Part shown: positions 47,822 through 58,169 of the stretch, one piece after another
Position numbering within the stretch: position 1 is the first letter of the stretch
How the letters are laid out: each line of letters begins with the position of its first letter
Source of the DNA: Guadua angustifolia
Lineage: Eukaryota; Streptophyta; Magnoliopsida; Poales; Poaceae
Reading direction: 5' to 3'
DNA: 64,000 nucleotides
Assembly: GCA_036346375.1 (NCBI GenBank)
Contig: CM070510.1
Location: 64,700,376-64,764,375, forward strand
Position numbers and translations under genes: made by a program
Notes under the pieces: generated by a model
Told to the model about the DNA's origin: nothing
Database searches by the model: none
The model's input: the letters and a program-made list of their open reading frames with translations, nothing else

Positions 47822-48889
47822 AAGCTTGTAACAACGGCTAGTTTCAAAGACTTTTAATGCCCGCTTTCCCCCCAACGGCTAGTTTTCTTTGTGAGGCTAT
47901 AAAAGGAGGTCATGGGGGGGCATGTGCTGGTTGATTGAGCATTTTGGGTGAGGTGGTTCATGTGTTGAAGCTCTCATTTGTGTATTGGCTCTTGTGTGAG
48001 TATTTGAGCGGTGGTTTGCATGTGTTGCATTCCCGCAAGTTGATTTTGAGCTAAGAGTGAGACTAATTGCATGTGTTGCAAATTAGAAGTGGGTTGAGAG
48101 TCTCTTGTGCATGTGTTGCACTTGAGGGAGGTCCTTGTGCATGTGTTGCACTTGGTGATCACCGGGGGCGCATTCGTTGTGCTCGGTGAAGTTCAAGCGA
48201 AGGAGCGGCTTGTTACTCTTGGAGGTTGCCGACTCCTAGACGACGTAGGCGTCATGCGCGGGAGCTCTCAAGGTTGTGAGAAGCCCGGCGAAGTTTGTGA
48301 AGGTTCGGGTTGAGCCTACGCGAAAGCGTGAAAAACCACAACTAGTGAAATCGAGGCGGGTGCTCAAGTGGGAGCCGGTCCAAGGGGTTGGGCTTGCCTC
48401 AACGTGGACTAGGGGAGACCGGCAAGTCTCCGAACACCACGAAAAAACATCGGTTGTCTCTTGTCTCTTTACATTCAAGTATTTACCTTTGCATATTAAT
48501 CAATTGCTTGATTGTAACTAGAATTGCTTAGTATTAATTGATTGTTCAATTTAGCAATTCTAGTGTAGAGACATAATTTAGTTAGTGCACTAGTGAGCCT
48601 AGTTGATTTAGGCGTTAATTGTCAAAACCTAGATTATCGCTTCCGCATATATATCTTTAATTAAGAGTTGACATAAGGGGTTGATTAGAGCGAATAGAAT
48701 TAGTGAGCGATTAATCTTGTAAAACACCTATTCACCCCCCTCTAGGCGTATCCTCGATCCTTCAGTCGTCGTGTCGACCATAGAATTCCTCGCAATTAAT
48801 AGCCCTGACACAGCGTGTCAGGGGAAAGAGACTTCGAGGCGAAACCTTCTTCTCATTCTATCGGTCGCCAACGTGGCCCGGCGAGAGGG

Positions 48890-49925
48890 GCCTGAGCGCC
48901 CGCCTACATGCCAGGCCCCGGCGAGAGGGGCCTGATCGCCCACCTACTCGCTAAACCGCCAAGGAGGCCGACGCTCGGCGGGCAGGGCCTAATCGCCCCT
49001 TGCCTGCCAGGCCGCCTATGGGGGCCGACACCCGACGAGCAATGCCTGATCGCCCACTTGCTCGCCAAGCCGCCACGGAGGCCGACACACAGGCGTGGCA
49101 TGATCGCTCACCACCTGCCAGCCGCTTATAGGCCGACGCCCGCAGCGAGGTGGCTCGACGCTTTGCGCCGCCAGCCGCCTAGAGGCCGACGCCCGGCGGC
49201 AGGAACGTCGCCCACTGCCGCCAGTTGCCACGGAGGCCGACGCCGGCGGCAAGGCTCGATCGCCCACCGCCGCCAAGCCGCCACAGAGGCCGACGCCCGA
49301 CGAGCAGGGGCTCGATTGCGCCGCCCGCTAGGGCCGCCTATGGGGCCGACGCCCGGCAGCGGTGGCTCGCTCACACTGCCGCCCAGCCGCCAAGGAGGCT
49401 AACGCCCGTGGTGGCTTATCGTCCGCCCACCGCCAAGCCGCCTATGGGCCGACGCGCTGTGCAGGCTCGACGCCACTTGCTCGCCAAGTCGCCAAGGAGG
49501 CCGACGCCCGTGGCAGGCTTGATCGCCGCCGCCGCTAGGTCGCCTATAGGGCCGACGCCGGCGAAAGTGGCTCGATGGCTCGCTCGCCGCCAGTTACCAC
49601 GGTCGCCCGCCCGCGAGAAGGGCTGATAGCCCACCTGCTCGCCATGCCGCCACGGAGGCTAACGCGGCGGGCCTTATCGCCACCGCCGCCAAAGCCGCTT
49701 GACCGCTTCGCTCGGCAAGAGGGCTCGATTGCCCACCGCCACCAGGCGCCACGTGGTCGCTTTCGCTCGGCGAGAGGAGCCTGATCGCCCACCTACTCGC
49801 CAGGCTGCCACGGAGGCCAACACCCGGCGGGGCCTTATCGCCCGCCTGCCTGCCAGGCCGCCTCTTGGACCTCTCGCCCGGCGAGAGGGGCCTGATCGCC
49901 CGCCTGCTCGACAGGTCGCCACGTG
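48890..49925. repeat. GC-rich minisatellite inside the Gypsy LTR
   Basis: Roughly 18 degenerate units of ~55-60 bp, each with GCCGCC(A)...GGAGGCCGACGCCCG...CTCGATCGCCC. The stretch opens frames in all six phases because of its composition; none is a gene. Confidence 0.85.
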
Positions 49926-50247
49926 GTCTTACTTATCTGCGGTGGAGAGGGTACCCTGGTGTAAAGTATGCCGACATGTAGGCTCCACTTTTTATAAGAT
50001 ATATATAAGAAAATTGAAATAGTAACTACATAAATGAGAGTGTGAGACACACATATGACTTTAAATAGTAACCAGGAAGGGAGAAGGCAAGGGCGAGGGC
50101 ACGAATCTCAAAAGTAGGAGCGGGCGACGGGGAGGAGGGTTGTACTGCGGCCGGCATCAGTTGGCGGGAGTACGTGGGTCGCGGGAGGCCTGCAGAGATC
50201 TTCGGCGGCTTCAGGAGGTCTCCAGCCGATGGCGGCATGGCCTGGAG

Positions 50248-50380
50248 CATTGATACAAATTTGGTCAAAATTTTTAGATTTGAATTTCGTCCGCATTTTA
50301 TCCAAAATAACGAGATTTCGCCGAAATTTTGGATTTCGGTGGGGAGTGAGATATAAACTGAAAATGAAATTTGGAACCCT
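50248..50380 (+). mobile_element. Minimal copy (133 bp) of the CATTGA...GAACCCT element family
   Basis: GGCCTGGAG (50239-50247) and GGCCTAGAG (50381-50389) flank it with one mismatch. It begins CATTGATACAAATTTGG and ends AAATTTGGAACCCT, as do the ends of the 16974-18452 element, with CGAGATTTCGCCG inside. Confidence 0.65.
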
Positions 50381-50769
50381 GGCCTAGAGGGCTTGCCTTG
50401 GCAAAGCGTTTGGGTAAAGCGAAGCGCATAGAGGACTCCAAAAAGACAGAAAACAGGGCGCACAAAGATCTATCGCCTGGCCGCATGATCTCGATCAGAT
50501 GGCTCGGGAACACGGACGAACACATGTCGCTGAACGGTTGGCTGGCCAGCGCGCGAAGCGCGGAGAGTGCCGGAATTCTAGGAGACGTAAGATATGTACT
50601 AGTCAGGGTCGCATGCTACGTTACGTCATGCAAAATTTGGTCGCGCGACGCTGCCTCGTGCGAAATTTGGCCCAACGAATATTTATGAAAAATTGCGTAA
50701 TTTCGGTTTTCTCGCAGTGCAAAATTTGGTCCGACGAATATTTCTGAAAAAACTACGTAATTTCGGTTT

Positions 50770-51440
50770 TTTTTTTTTAAAAAATAGGTTACTAGGAGCT
50801 ATCGGCGAATTTGTGGATTACTAGGAAATATCGGCGAATCTGCAGATTTTTTTGAGAAAAAACACGGAGGGACCTAAACGCATTTTTTATGTAATTTCAT
50901 ATTTTTTTTGTTTTTTTAAAAAGGGTTGCTATGAGCTGTCGGTGAATCTGTGAATCGCTATAAGCCGTCGGCGAATCTGTGAGTTGTTTTTAAGATAATC
51001 GTGAATGGACCTAAACGTATTTGATTTTTTTCGTAATTTCGGTAAACTGGGTTGCTAGGAGCCATCATTGAATCTGTGAATCGCTATAAGACGTTGGTGA
51101 ATCTGTTAATTTTTTTTAGAAAACCGCAGAGGGAACTAAACATAGCTAAACGAAATTGATTTTTTTTGCGTAATTTGGTGTTCTTGTTTTTTTTAAAAAG
51201 AGACTTTTTAGAAAATCGCGAAGGGACCTAAATGTAATTTTATTTTTCTTCGGGGCCAGTCTGCTAAAAACCGATTTCTTATGGCCTAAATTTAATTTTG
51301 TTTTTTGGGTCTATTTCGTTAAAAACCACCAAGGAGACTAGTACGTAAACCACGAAGGGATCTAAATGTAGTTTCGAATTTTTTGTCGGATCCATTTTGC
51401 TAAAAACTGACCAGAGGGCCTAAACGTAATTTTAAATTTT
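50770..51440. repeat. Degenerate ~90-170 bp repeat array
   Basis: Repeats of (G/A)AAGGGACCTAAACGTAATTT, GGTTGCTAGGAGC and TCGGCGAATCTGTGAATC recur about five times with variable spacing. No coding potential. Confidence 0.6.
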
Positions 51441-51638
51441 CTAGACGACCTCACTGCGAAGGAGGTGACGTGGCACCTCCGGTTGGGCTTCAAATCCATG
51501 CGGCTTATAATATAGTATAGATTTTTGGCTATTTCAGAAAAGATTAGATACCTTGTAGCATTCCTAATAAAAACTAAACGCATAATAAATACAGATCTCA
51601 AAACAGTTAAACCTTTTCTCTCTCTCCTTTAATATATA

Positions 51639-51896
51639 CTCTATCCAAGTTTATAAGTCGTATTTTTTTCCTAGCACATGGGGCAAGAAGACATTGAAAA
51701 TAACTAGGTTGACTGTAAATATTATCACTAAGCACTATACTCAATATCTACATGTACAAAATATAAGGTAAAGATGAATATTTATTAGGGGTATAGAGGA
51801 AATATCACACTAATTTTGTATTAAAATATAAAATTCACCATATACTTATAGATAAGATCATTCAAAAATAAACTTTATAAACTTGGTTTGAAGGAG
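51639..51896. mobile_element. Stowaway-like MITE (258 bp)
   Basis: TA dinucleotides flank it (51637-51638, 51897-51898). The left end CTCTATCCAAGTTTATAAG is the counterpart of the right end's reverse complement CTCCTTCAAACCAAGTTTATAA. AT-rich and non-coding, as in Tc1/mariner-derived Stowaway elements. Confidence 0.7.
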
Positions 51897-52139
51897 TAAG
51901 GCCATATGATTTGTTTGAAAATTCTAGTTTACGGTCACCTCATCAATCACACTCCGAAGCGAACACGTGTCCTTTTTTTTAAGTCTCTCGCGTCATGAGC
52001 GGAGGTCTGGAATCCGTCACGAGCGGAGCATTAAGAGCACTTCCTTTTTATTTGTTCTCGAATCCGGTTGCTTTTCTATCTCTTTTTCTTCTTCTTTCGT
52101 TCCCTGTGTATTCCCTTTGATTTGTTTTTTTGATTTTTT

Positions 52140-52430
52140 ATTTAAAAAATTTTGACCTAGAACTTTTTTACTTGAATTTTTTATTTAAAATTTTTAAAAC
52201 GTTTCGAACTAAAATTTTTTTAATTCAAAGTTTTTAGAGTTAATTTTTTGATTTGAAATTTTTCGAGTTAGAACTTTCCAATTCTAATTTGAAATTTTTT
52301 ATTTAAAACATTTTGAGCCGAAACTTTCTGATTTAAAATTTTTCGAGAAACATTTCAATTTGAAATTATCTGATTTAAATTTTTTCGAGTTGGAAGTTTT
52401 TGACTTGAAACACTCCGATTCAAAATTTTC
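52140..52430. repeat. Degenerate AT-rich short-unit array
   Basis: TTTAAAATTTTTCGAG(T)TNGAACTTT units of ~30-40 bp repeat about eight times and resume after the SINE insertion (52655-52780). Confidence 0.7.
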
Positions 52431-52434
52431 GAGC

Positions 52435-52654
52435 GAGCTTACGAACGAGCGGTGGCTCACCGACTAGCTCACTTTGGAGCGAAAGCGACCCACCGGGTTC
52501 GATCATCGGATCGGCCGAAAGACGCCTGGCGTCGGTATGCGATCAGCGTGCGTGCGTGCGTGTGGGTGGGTGTGAGTGAGTGTGACGGTAACCGACTGTT
52601 GTTCTCTCTTCTATACTGAATGCCAGAGCTCCTGTCCATATTTCAAAAAAAAAA
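52435..52654 (+). mobile_element. tRNA-type SINE (220 bp)
   Basis: A Pol III A box (TAGCTCACTTTGG, 52465-52477) and B box (GGTTCGATC, 52496-52504) are spaced as in tRNA genes. The body ends CCAGAGCTCCTGTCC...TTTC plus A10. TCGAGC flanks it (52429-52434, 52655-52660), and deleting the insert restores the surrounding repeat unit. No cloverleaf-complete tRNA is present. Confidence 0.8.
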
Positions 52655-52929
52655 TCGAGCTGGAACTTTTTTATTAGAAATTTTACTATTTAAATTTTGA
52701 GTTGATAATTTTGACTTGATTTTTTTTCGTGCTAAAGCTTCCTATTTAAAATTTTGAAAGTTAAAATCTTCTAAATTTAATCTTTTGTGACGTGGAAACA
52801 GGGTGAAGCTTGGTGTAGGGGAGAAAGAAAGGAGACAGTGGATGAAGGAGAATTTGACACGTGGCGTCATGAGGGAAAGCTGGAGCTCAGCCGCACTGCT
52901 CAAATCGTAAGGTTGACGACGCTCCCATT

Positions 52930-53165
52930 ATTTTTCCTAATGATTTGTGTCCCAGCGTCTAAAATTTTCAGATACACGGTAACATTTTTTATCAACGCGT
53001 GCAACATTTTTCTTCGATAAATAGTGAAATTCGCTACAATAAACGGATATTGTAAGCGTTCAAAAGAAATGTTGCACGCGTCGGAAAAAATATTGTACAC
53101 GTAAAAAAATATATTGCTATAGATGTCCGATAAGATGAACAGTGATCGGATGTCCGAGCGCTAAT
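52930..53165. mobile_element. Foldback-like element upstream of the NPF gene
   Basis: CGCGTGCAACATTTTTC near 52996 and GAAATGTTGCACGCG near 53066 form an inverted repeat, with further imperfect inverted matches outward. It ends about 210 bp before the transporter's start codon. Boundaries are uncertain. Confidence 0.4.
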
Positions 53166-53377
53166 ATCTCCCATTATTTTTTTTCCCACCATACCGAGAC
53201 GACAATTTCACTCTGACGCACAGCAGCATCTACTCTCATAGATTAGGCTAGCAGTCTTCACCTAAACTCTAGCTCACGACGCAAAATAAGCTTCTCGGGA
53301 CGAACCTTTTCTTGTACGGCCGGCCGGCCGGACTTGTCGGTAGGCGAAAGGCGTTCTGGTGCTTCCCGGATCTCGCC

Positions 53378-55682
53378 ATGGCCTCCGGCAGCGGGCAGCA
53401 TGAGCACACGGTGGCGCTGCTCGGCCGCCCTCCCGCAGAGGCCGAGGTCTCGTTCGTTCCTCACCTCTGCCTCTCCCCTCGTGTTGATCTGTCATGTGCT
53501 TTCTTCAGCTTCTCTTCTTTTCCTGCGCAGAGCTTGGCTGGAATTTAGTGACCAGATGGATGTTCAGTGTTAATTTGGGTGGGGATTTTCGTTGCAGGTA
53601 GCAGAAGCATACACCACGGATGGATCTCTCGACATCGACGGAAACCCGGCGCTGAAGGATAGCACAGGTGGATGGAGGGCATGCCGTTCAATTCTTGGTA
53701 AATTAAACTAGAAGCACTTTCACTTCATTTAGAGAGCCATGCTCTGTTCATCGCCTGTTAACCTCTTTCGCTGGCAAATGTATTTCTTCTTAGTTCGGAC
53801 TGGGATTTCCAGAAGAATTCGACTATCGACAGTTTCTCTTTTTAACCACTGCTTTCTTGCATGATAGGTACCGAGTTCTGTTACTGCCTGGCGTTCTATG
53901 GGATCATGAACAACCTCGTCACGTACCTCACCACTGTTCTGCACGAGAGCAACGTCGCCGCCGCCAAGAACGTGTCCACCTGGCAGGCCACCTGCTTCCT
54001 CACGCCGCTGGCCGGAGCCGTCGTGGCTGACTCCTACTGGGGAAGGTATCGCACCATGGTCGTCGCCTGCGCCACCGGCGTCGCCGTTAAGTGTCCCAAA
54101 CTCTGCACTTGATCAACCACTGTATCCTGTCATGATCGAGTATTTGAGTAGTGACTATGGGCAGGATTTGTGTGCTAATCAGCTCTAGTTTGCTTTCGCT
54201 CTGTTTTTACTGATCAGGGCATGCTCATGGCAGCTCTCTCAGCGTTTCTGCCACTGCTCATCAAGAACTCTGCATCGTTCATGGGCCTTGCCGTCTCAAA
54301 CATGGTCTCAACTCAGCAGTTCATCTTGTTTCTTGGCTTGTACATGATTGCATTCGGGGTAGGCGGCCTCCGGCCGTGCCTGATGTCCTTCGGCGCCGAC
54401 CAGTTCGACGACGGCGACCCGTCGGAGCGCACGAGGAAAGGGTCCTTCTTCAACTGGTATGTGTTCACCATGAACTGCGGGTCGGTGATATCCAGCACTG
54501 GCATCGTGTGGGTACAGGATCACTACGGCTGGGCGCTGGGCTTGGCAATTCCGGCCGTGGTCCTAGCCGTCGGGCTGTCCTGCCTGATCGCGGCGTCGCG
54601 GTCGTACAGGTTTCAGAGAACCCGTGGCAGCCCCCTCACCAGAGTCTGCCAGGTCGTCGTCGCGGCCGTCCGCAAGCTCAACGTCGAGCCGCCGGCCGAC
54701 AGCTCTCTCCTCTACAAGCTATCGGAGGATGACTGCTCCATGAAAGGAGTTCAGAGGATAGAGCACACCACTGATCTCCAGTTAGTTCCTATAGATGCTC
54801 TGTGATTGCATAGTACTGGTCAGTAGAGTTCGTTTTCCAACTGCTAATTCTTGAGATGCATCTACTGTTTACTTGATCAGATTCTTCGACAAGGCCGCCA
54901 CTGTGACGTCGTCGGATAAGGACGTGAAGGAGGCAGCTGCGCGGCGCAATCCATGGCGGCTATGCATCGTGACGCAGGTCGAGGAGCTCAAGATTCTTGT
55001 GAGGATGCTGCCGCTGTGGGCGACCATTGTCTTCTTCTACACCGCGTCCGCGCAGGTCTCGTCGACGTTCGTCGAGCAGGGCATGGCGATGGACACCCGC
55101 GTCGGCTCCGTCCGTGTCCCGCCCGCCTCGCTCTCCACCTTCGACATGCTCGCCATCGTCGTCCTGGTCCCGCTCTACGACCGGGTGTTCGTGCCGGCAG
55201 CCAGGAGGCTCACCGGGAGGGAAAAGGGCCTCCCGGACCTGCACAGGATCGGCGTGGGCCTCTCCATGCCCGTGCTCGCCATGGTCGCCGCGGCGCTGAT
55301 CGAGACGGAGCGCCTGCGCGCGGCGGAGGCTCCAATGAGCATACTGTGGCAGGCGCCACAGTACGTGCTGGTGGGCGTGGGCGAGGTGTTCACCACCATT
55401 GGGCAGCTCGAATTCTTCTACAGCCAGGCGCCGGCCGCGATGAAGACCGTGTGCACCGCACTCGGGCTCCTCGCGATCGCGGCCGGAGACTACCTGAGCT
55501 CGATCGTCCTGACGGCCGTGCAGTGGGCGACGGCGACCGGCGGCCGGCCGGGGTGGATCCCCGACGACCTGAACGAGGGGCACCTGGATCGCTTCTTCTG
55601 GATGATGGCCGGACTAGGTTGCCTGAATCTGATGGCGTTTGGGAGCTGCGCCATGAGATACAAGTCCAGGAAGCCTTCTTGA
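53378..55682 (+). CDS. NPF8-like transporter (NRT1/PTR family), 5 exons, ExxER altered
   Basis: Exons 53378-53446, 53598-53697, 53868-54085, 54218-54780 and 54881-55682 (GT-AG, matching phases) give 1752 nt and 583 aa, the normal size for plant proton-coupled peptide/nitrate transporters. The N-terminus (Thr-Asp-Gly-Ser-Leu-Asp-Ile-Asp-Gly-Asn-Pro, then Trp-Arg-Ala-Cys) and C-terminus (Gly-Trp-Ile-Pro-Asp-Asp-Leu-Asn-x-Gly-His-Leu-Asp) match NPF8/PTR1-type proteins; 12 membrane helices are expected, with a central cytoplasmic loop near residues 250-330. The family's first-helix Glu-x-x-Glu-Arg motif reads Glu-Phe-Cys-Tyr-Cys here (exon 3), so two residues needed for proton coupling in characterised members are missing. 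The gene is otherwise clean, so it is probably expressed. Substrate cannot be told. Confidence 0.92.
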
Positions 55683-55849
55683 AAACCTAAAGATGGTGTT
55701 CTTAACACATGATCCAATGCTCTCAGATTTGGATGATTTTAGCAAACAAAACATCCGGTGCATGATATTTCACCTTTGAAATAGTGGAATAGATCGAGCA
55801 TGATTAACGACGTTGAATCGATTTAATAAGGCAGCGCACGATTAATTAA

Positions 55850-56912
55850 GAGAAAATGCAATCTTTTTGGAAAATGGAAATTTTTATTAATTTCAAAAAA
55901 ATTACATCGAGAAGATACAATCCCTGAAATTACTTCCGGCCTCTGCTTAACAAAAAACACATAGCCAAACTAGGAAAAAAAGAGAAACGCACATTAGTAG
56001 CTAGCAATCCGAAGACTAAACCGCCACCCATGCCGGAGTAGAAGTCCATGACCACCTGTACCAAATTGAGTAGCCTCCACCAAAGTACTCGCACCTCCTC
56101 CTTCTGCAATACAGCCCACGACGTAGCGGGTGGGTAATAGCAAAATAACCAAGAAGGAGAAGGGTTGGTTTTTTTGAAAACACAATCATTCTGCATAACC
56201 ATATAGACCAAAGACGAGCGCAAAGCACCAAGAAGAGCAAGGTTTTTAACGTTCGTACCAAAACCTCCTAACCAGCTTCCAAACATATTATCAATGCTTA
56301 CAGGACTAGATATTCCAGAAGCCAAATATATTAAGGTCCAAACTGTGTGTGCAAAACGGTAATAAAAAAACAGATGCCTAATTGTCTCAGGTTCTTGACA
56401 AAAACAACATGTCCTGCAACCTTGCCAATTTCGCTTTGCTAAATTGTCTTTAGTCAGAATCACACCTCTCCTAAGGTACCACATAAACACTTTGATTTTT
56501 AGTGGAGCTTTAAGTTTCTATAGCCGTTTATATAAATTTGGGACAACACTTTTAATCAATGCTAGGTAAAAAGATTTCACAGAGTATTGACTATTGTAAC
56601 ACAAATTCCAATAAAACTCATCATCAAACTGTGTTAAATTAATGTTAACGATACGTGAAAATAAATCATTCCACGCCACTAACTTTGGTCCAATCAATGC
56701 CCTTCTCCATGAAAATGCAATCTTTGCCACTCTAAACATTCTCTTTTCAATTTTTGTCACTCTAAACATCATAATACAATATATGTCACTCTAAACAATT
56801 ACCACTTTTACATTTACCATTTTATCTAACTAATCTTATTTTTTTTTTCTAAATTAATGTAAGCACTGAAAATGACGATCCTAACCCTTCCTTCCCTAAT
56901 TACACAGGACGG
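55850..56912 (+). repeat. Left TIR of the Mutator-like element (interrupted)
   Basis: The parts are 55850-55866 and 56726-about 56912. CCACTCTAAACA recurs three times within it. It matches the reverse complement of 63655-63851. Confidence 0.85.
55867..56710 (-). mobile_element. 5'-truncated LINE (844 bp) inserted in the left TIR
   Basis: GAAAATGCAATCTTT flanks it exactly (55852-55866, 56711-56725). The minus strand encodes the zf-RVT region (Trp-Tyr-Leu-Arg-Arg-Gly-Val-Ile-Leu-Thr-Lys-Asp-Asn-Leu-Ala, Cys-Cys-Phe-Cys) almost as in the LINE at 24343-31482, so it is the same family. Only a short A tail is present. Confidence 0.9.
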
Positions 56913-58150
56913 CACAGGGTGTCACATCACCATTAATTCTAAGACTACAACCTGGAGTCTATGATTGCCAAGAAAAGACAGGCTACATGTAGATCGATCA
57001 ATCGATTGACCGGCATTCGGCATGTTTGTTTCTATCCGCACACCTGCTCTTCGCATTGCTTGCATATCAGTCACCAAAAAAAAGTTGCACCTAAAAAAAG
57101 TTGCACCTAACCAGCTTCCAAACATATTATCAGCTCCATGATCTTGGCGCAGGGAGGCAAGAAAGGACAGCCTCAAATCTGAGCCTCACGTTGCAGCAAA
57201 ATCGTTACATGAGCTCTCGCAAAGGCCACAACACTGTCATGTGGCCCCCTGGCACTCGCGTGGCCCAGGTCCCTGCAGTGTCCTAGATGCCAATCTTCAG
57301 AATGCATGGTGGCCACGGTCTTGATTACAAGAGTTCATCAAGGTTTAGGGTCCTCCAATTCCTGCCATGTCTGTTTGGGACACCGAGATCGAGCAGGAAT
57401 CTGACCTGATTGTGTACATCATTCTCCTGCCTCCATGCGGGCGTGATCGGTAGAACTAGCCAGAAGCGACGGCCTGAAACGAACGCTTCCTCGCCACACA
57501 TTTCGTTGCAGGGAGAGGGGTCCCTTAGTGCTGCAATGGTTGAGTGGACTTGGTATTACTGGTACTTTCACCCATGGTCCGGTCAAGAGAGAAAATGATG
57601 CAGTTGTGGTCTACGGGAGCCGCTATTTTCGAAAGAAAGTGCAGGAGCTCTGCCATGCATTATAGATCGAGAAGAAGACAAAGCGGTTGGAGGCGCAGTA
57701 CAGAAAAAGACCACGAAATGCCAGGATCCGGAAGAAAAGAGCAAAACGTCCAGAAAAACCCTAAAGCCAAGGGAAGAAACTAAAAGCCCTATCCCCTGAC
57801 CCTCCAGACAAAGCCGCCGGAGGCACAACACAGAAAAGGACAACCTCGACCTCTTAAAAGTTAGCTTTGCTATTTCATGTTGTAATCGCGCGTGTTGGCT
57901 AAACCGCCCGAGTTACTATCTACGAAACTCCATCTATCTCTAGTTTTCAGATTGAACACTTCAATTCATATTTGCAATTTCATATTGCTTTTACCATTTT
58001 TCTTGCTTATTTTTCGGTTGCTTGCAGGAATTGAACCTCGTGTTCAGGTTGATCGTGCCAGCAGCAAGATCAACAACACTCTGAAGTTGGTTTAGCGATT
58101 GCTAAGACGCATCGTAGTCGTACATTGTAGTCGGATCGTCAAAGTCAGTT
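56913..58150. other. Unassigned interior of the Mutator-like element
   Basis: At 57106-57133 it repeats 28 bp of the neighbouring LINE (ACCTAACCAGCTTCCAAACA..., also at 56266-56293). At about 57512-57668 the plus strand has an acceptor-like TTGCAG followed by a short open stretch (Thr-Phe-Thr-His-Gly-Pro-Val, then Val-Val-Tyr-Gly-Ser-Arg-Tyr-Phe) ending in TAG; it looks like a plant exon but I do not recognise it. Nothing else is supported. Confidence 0.4.
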
Positions 58151-58169
58151 CCCCCAAATCGAAGTTATC

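Larger units (their letters stand above)
34325..48764 (+). repeat. SIRE-type solo LTR, split by a nested element (middle level)
   Basis: The parts are 34325-35095 and 46544-48764 (2992 bp). It begins TGTAAGTTCAAGC and ends CCCCCCTCTAGGCG...GATCCTTCA. GTCGT flanks it exactly at 34320-34324 and 48765-48769. No primer site follows it, which identifies a solo LTR. It contains the conserved GCCGTACTATTAAGAGG box at 46887-46903, about ten copies of a GCATGTGTTGCA motif and a 17-bp inverted repeat. Confidence 0.88.
33759..49976 (-). repeat. Gypsy-type solo LTR, split by nested insertions (outer level)
   Basis: The parts are 33759-34324 and 48770-49976 (1773 bp when joined). On the minus strand it starts TGTCGGCATACTTTAC at 49976 and ends GGCGAAATACTCTAACA at 33759, with a leader-like GACGTAGGGCTGTTACCCGC segment typical of grass Gypsy LTRs. 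Candidate TSDs are TATAG (33754-33758) and TGTAG (49977-49981), one mismatch. There is no primer site, polypurine tract or coding sequence next to it, so I call it a solo LTR. Part of it is the GC-rich minisatellite at 48890-49925. Confidence 0.75.

Noticed and set aside
48908..49900. Long overlapping frames on both strands (up to 164 codons)
   Set aside because: They arise from the GC-rich minisatellite; no motif, no start context, and frames exist in all phases.
50541..51525. Possible Helitron (hairpin plus CTAG near 50582; TC start on the minus strand near 51523)
   Set aside because: The two candidate ends point to opposite strands and no A-T insertion site could be shown for one element.
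52465..52504. tRNA gene
   Set aside because: A and B boxes are present but no cloverleaf, and the unit has an A tail and TSD, so it is a SINE.
54308..55690. Long frames in other phases and on the minus strand across the NPF gene
   Set aside because: Shadows of a GC-rich coding sequence; the exon model explains the region fully.
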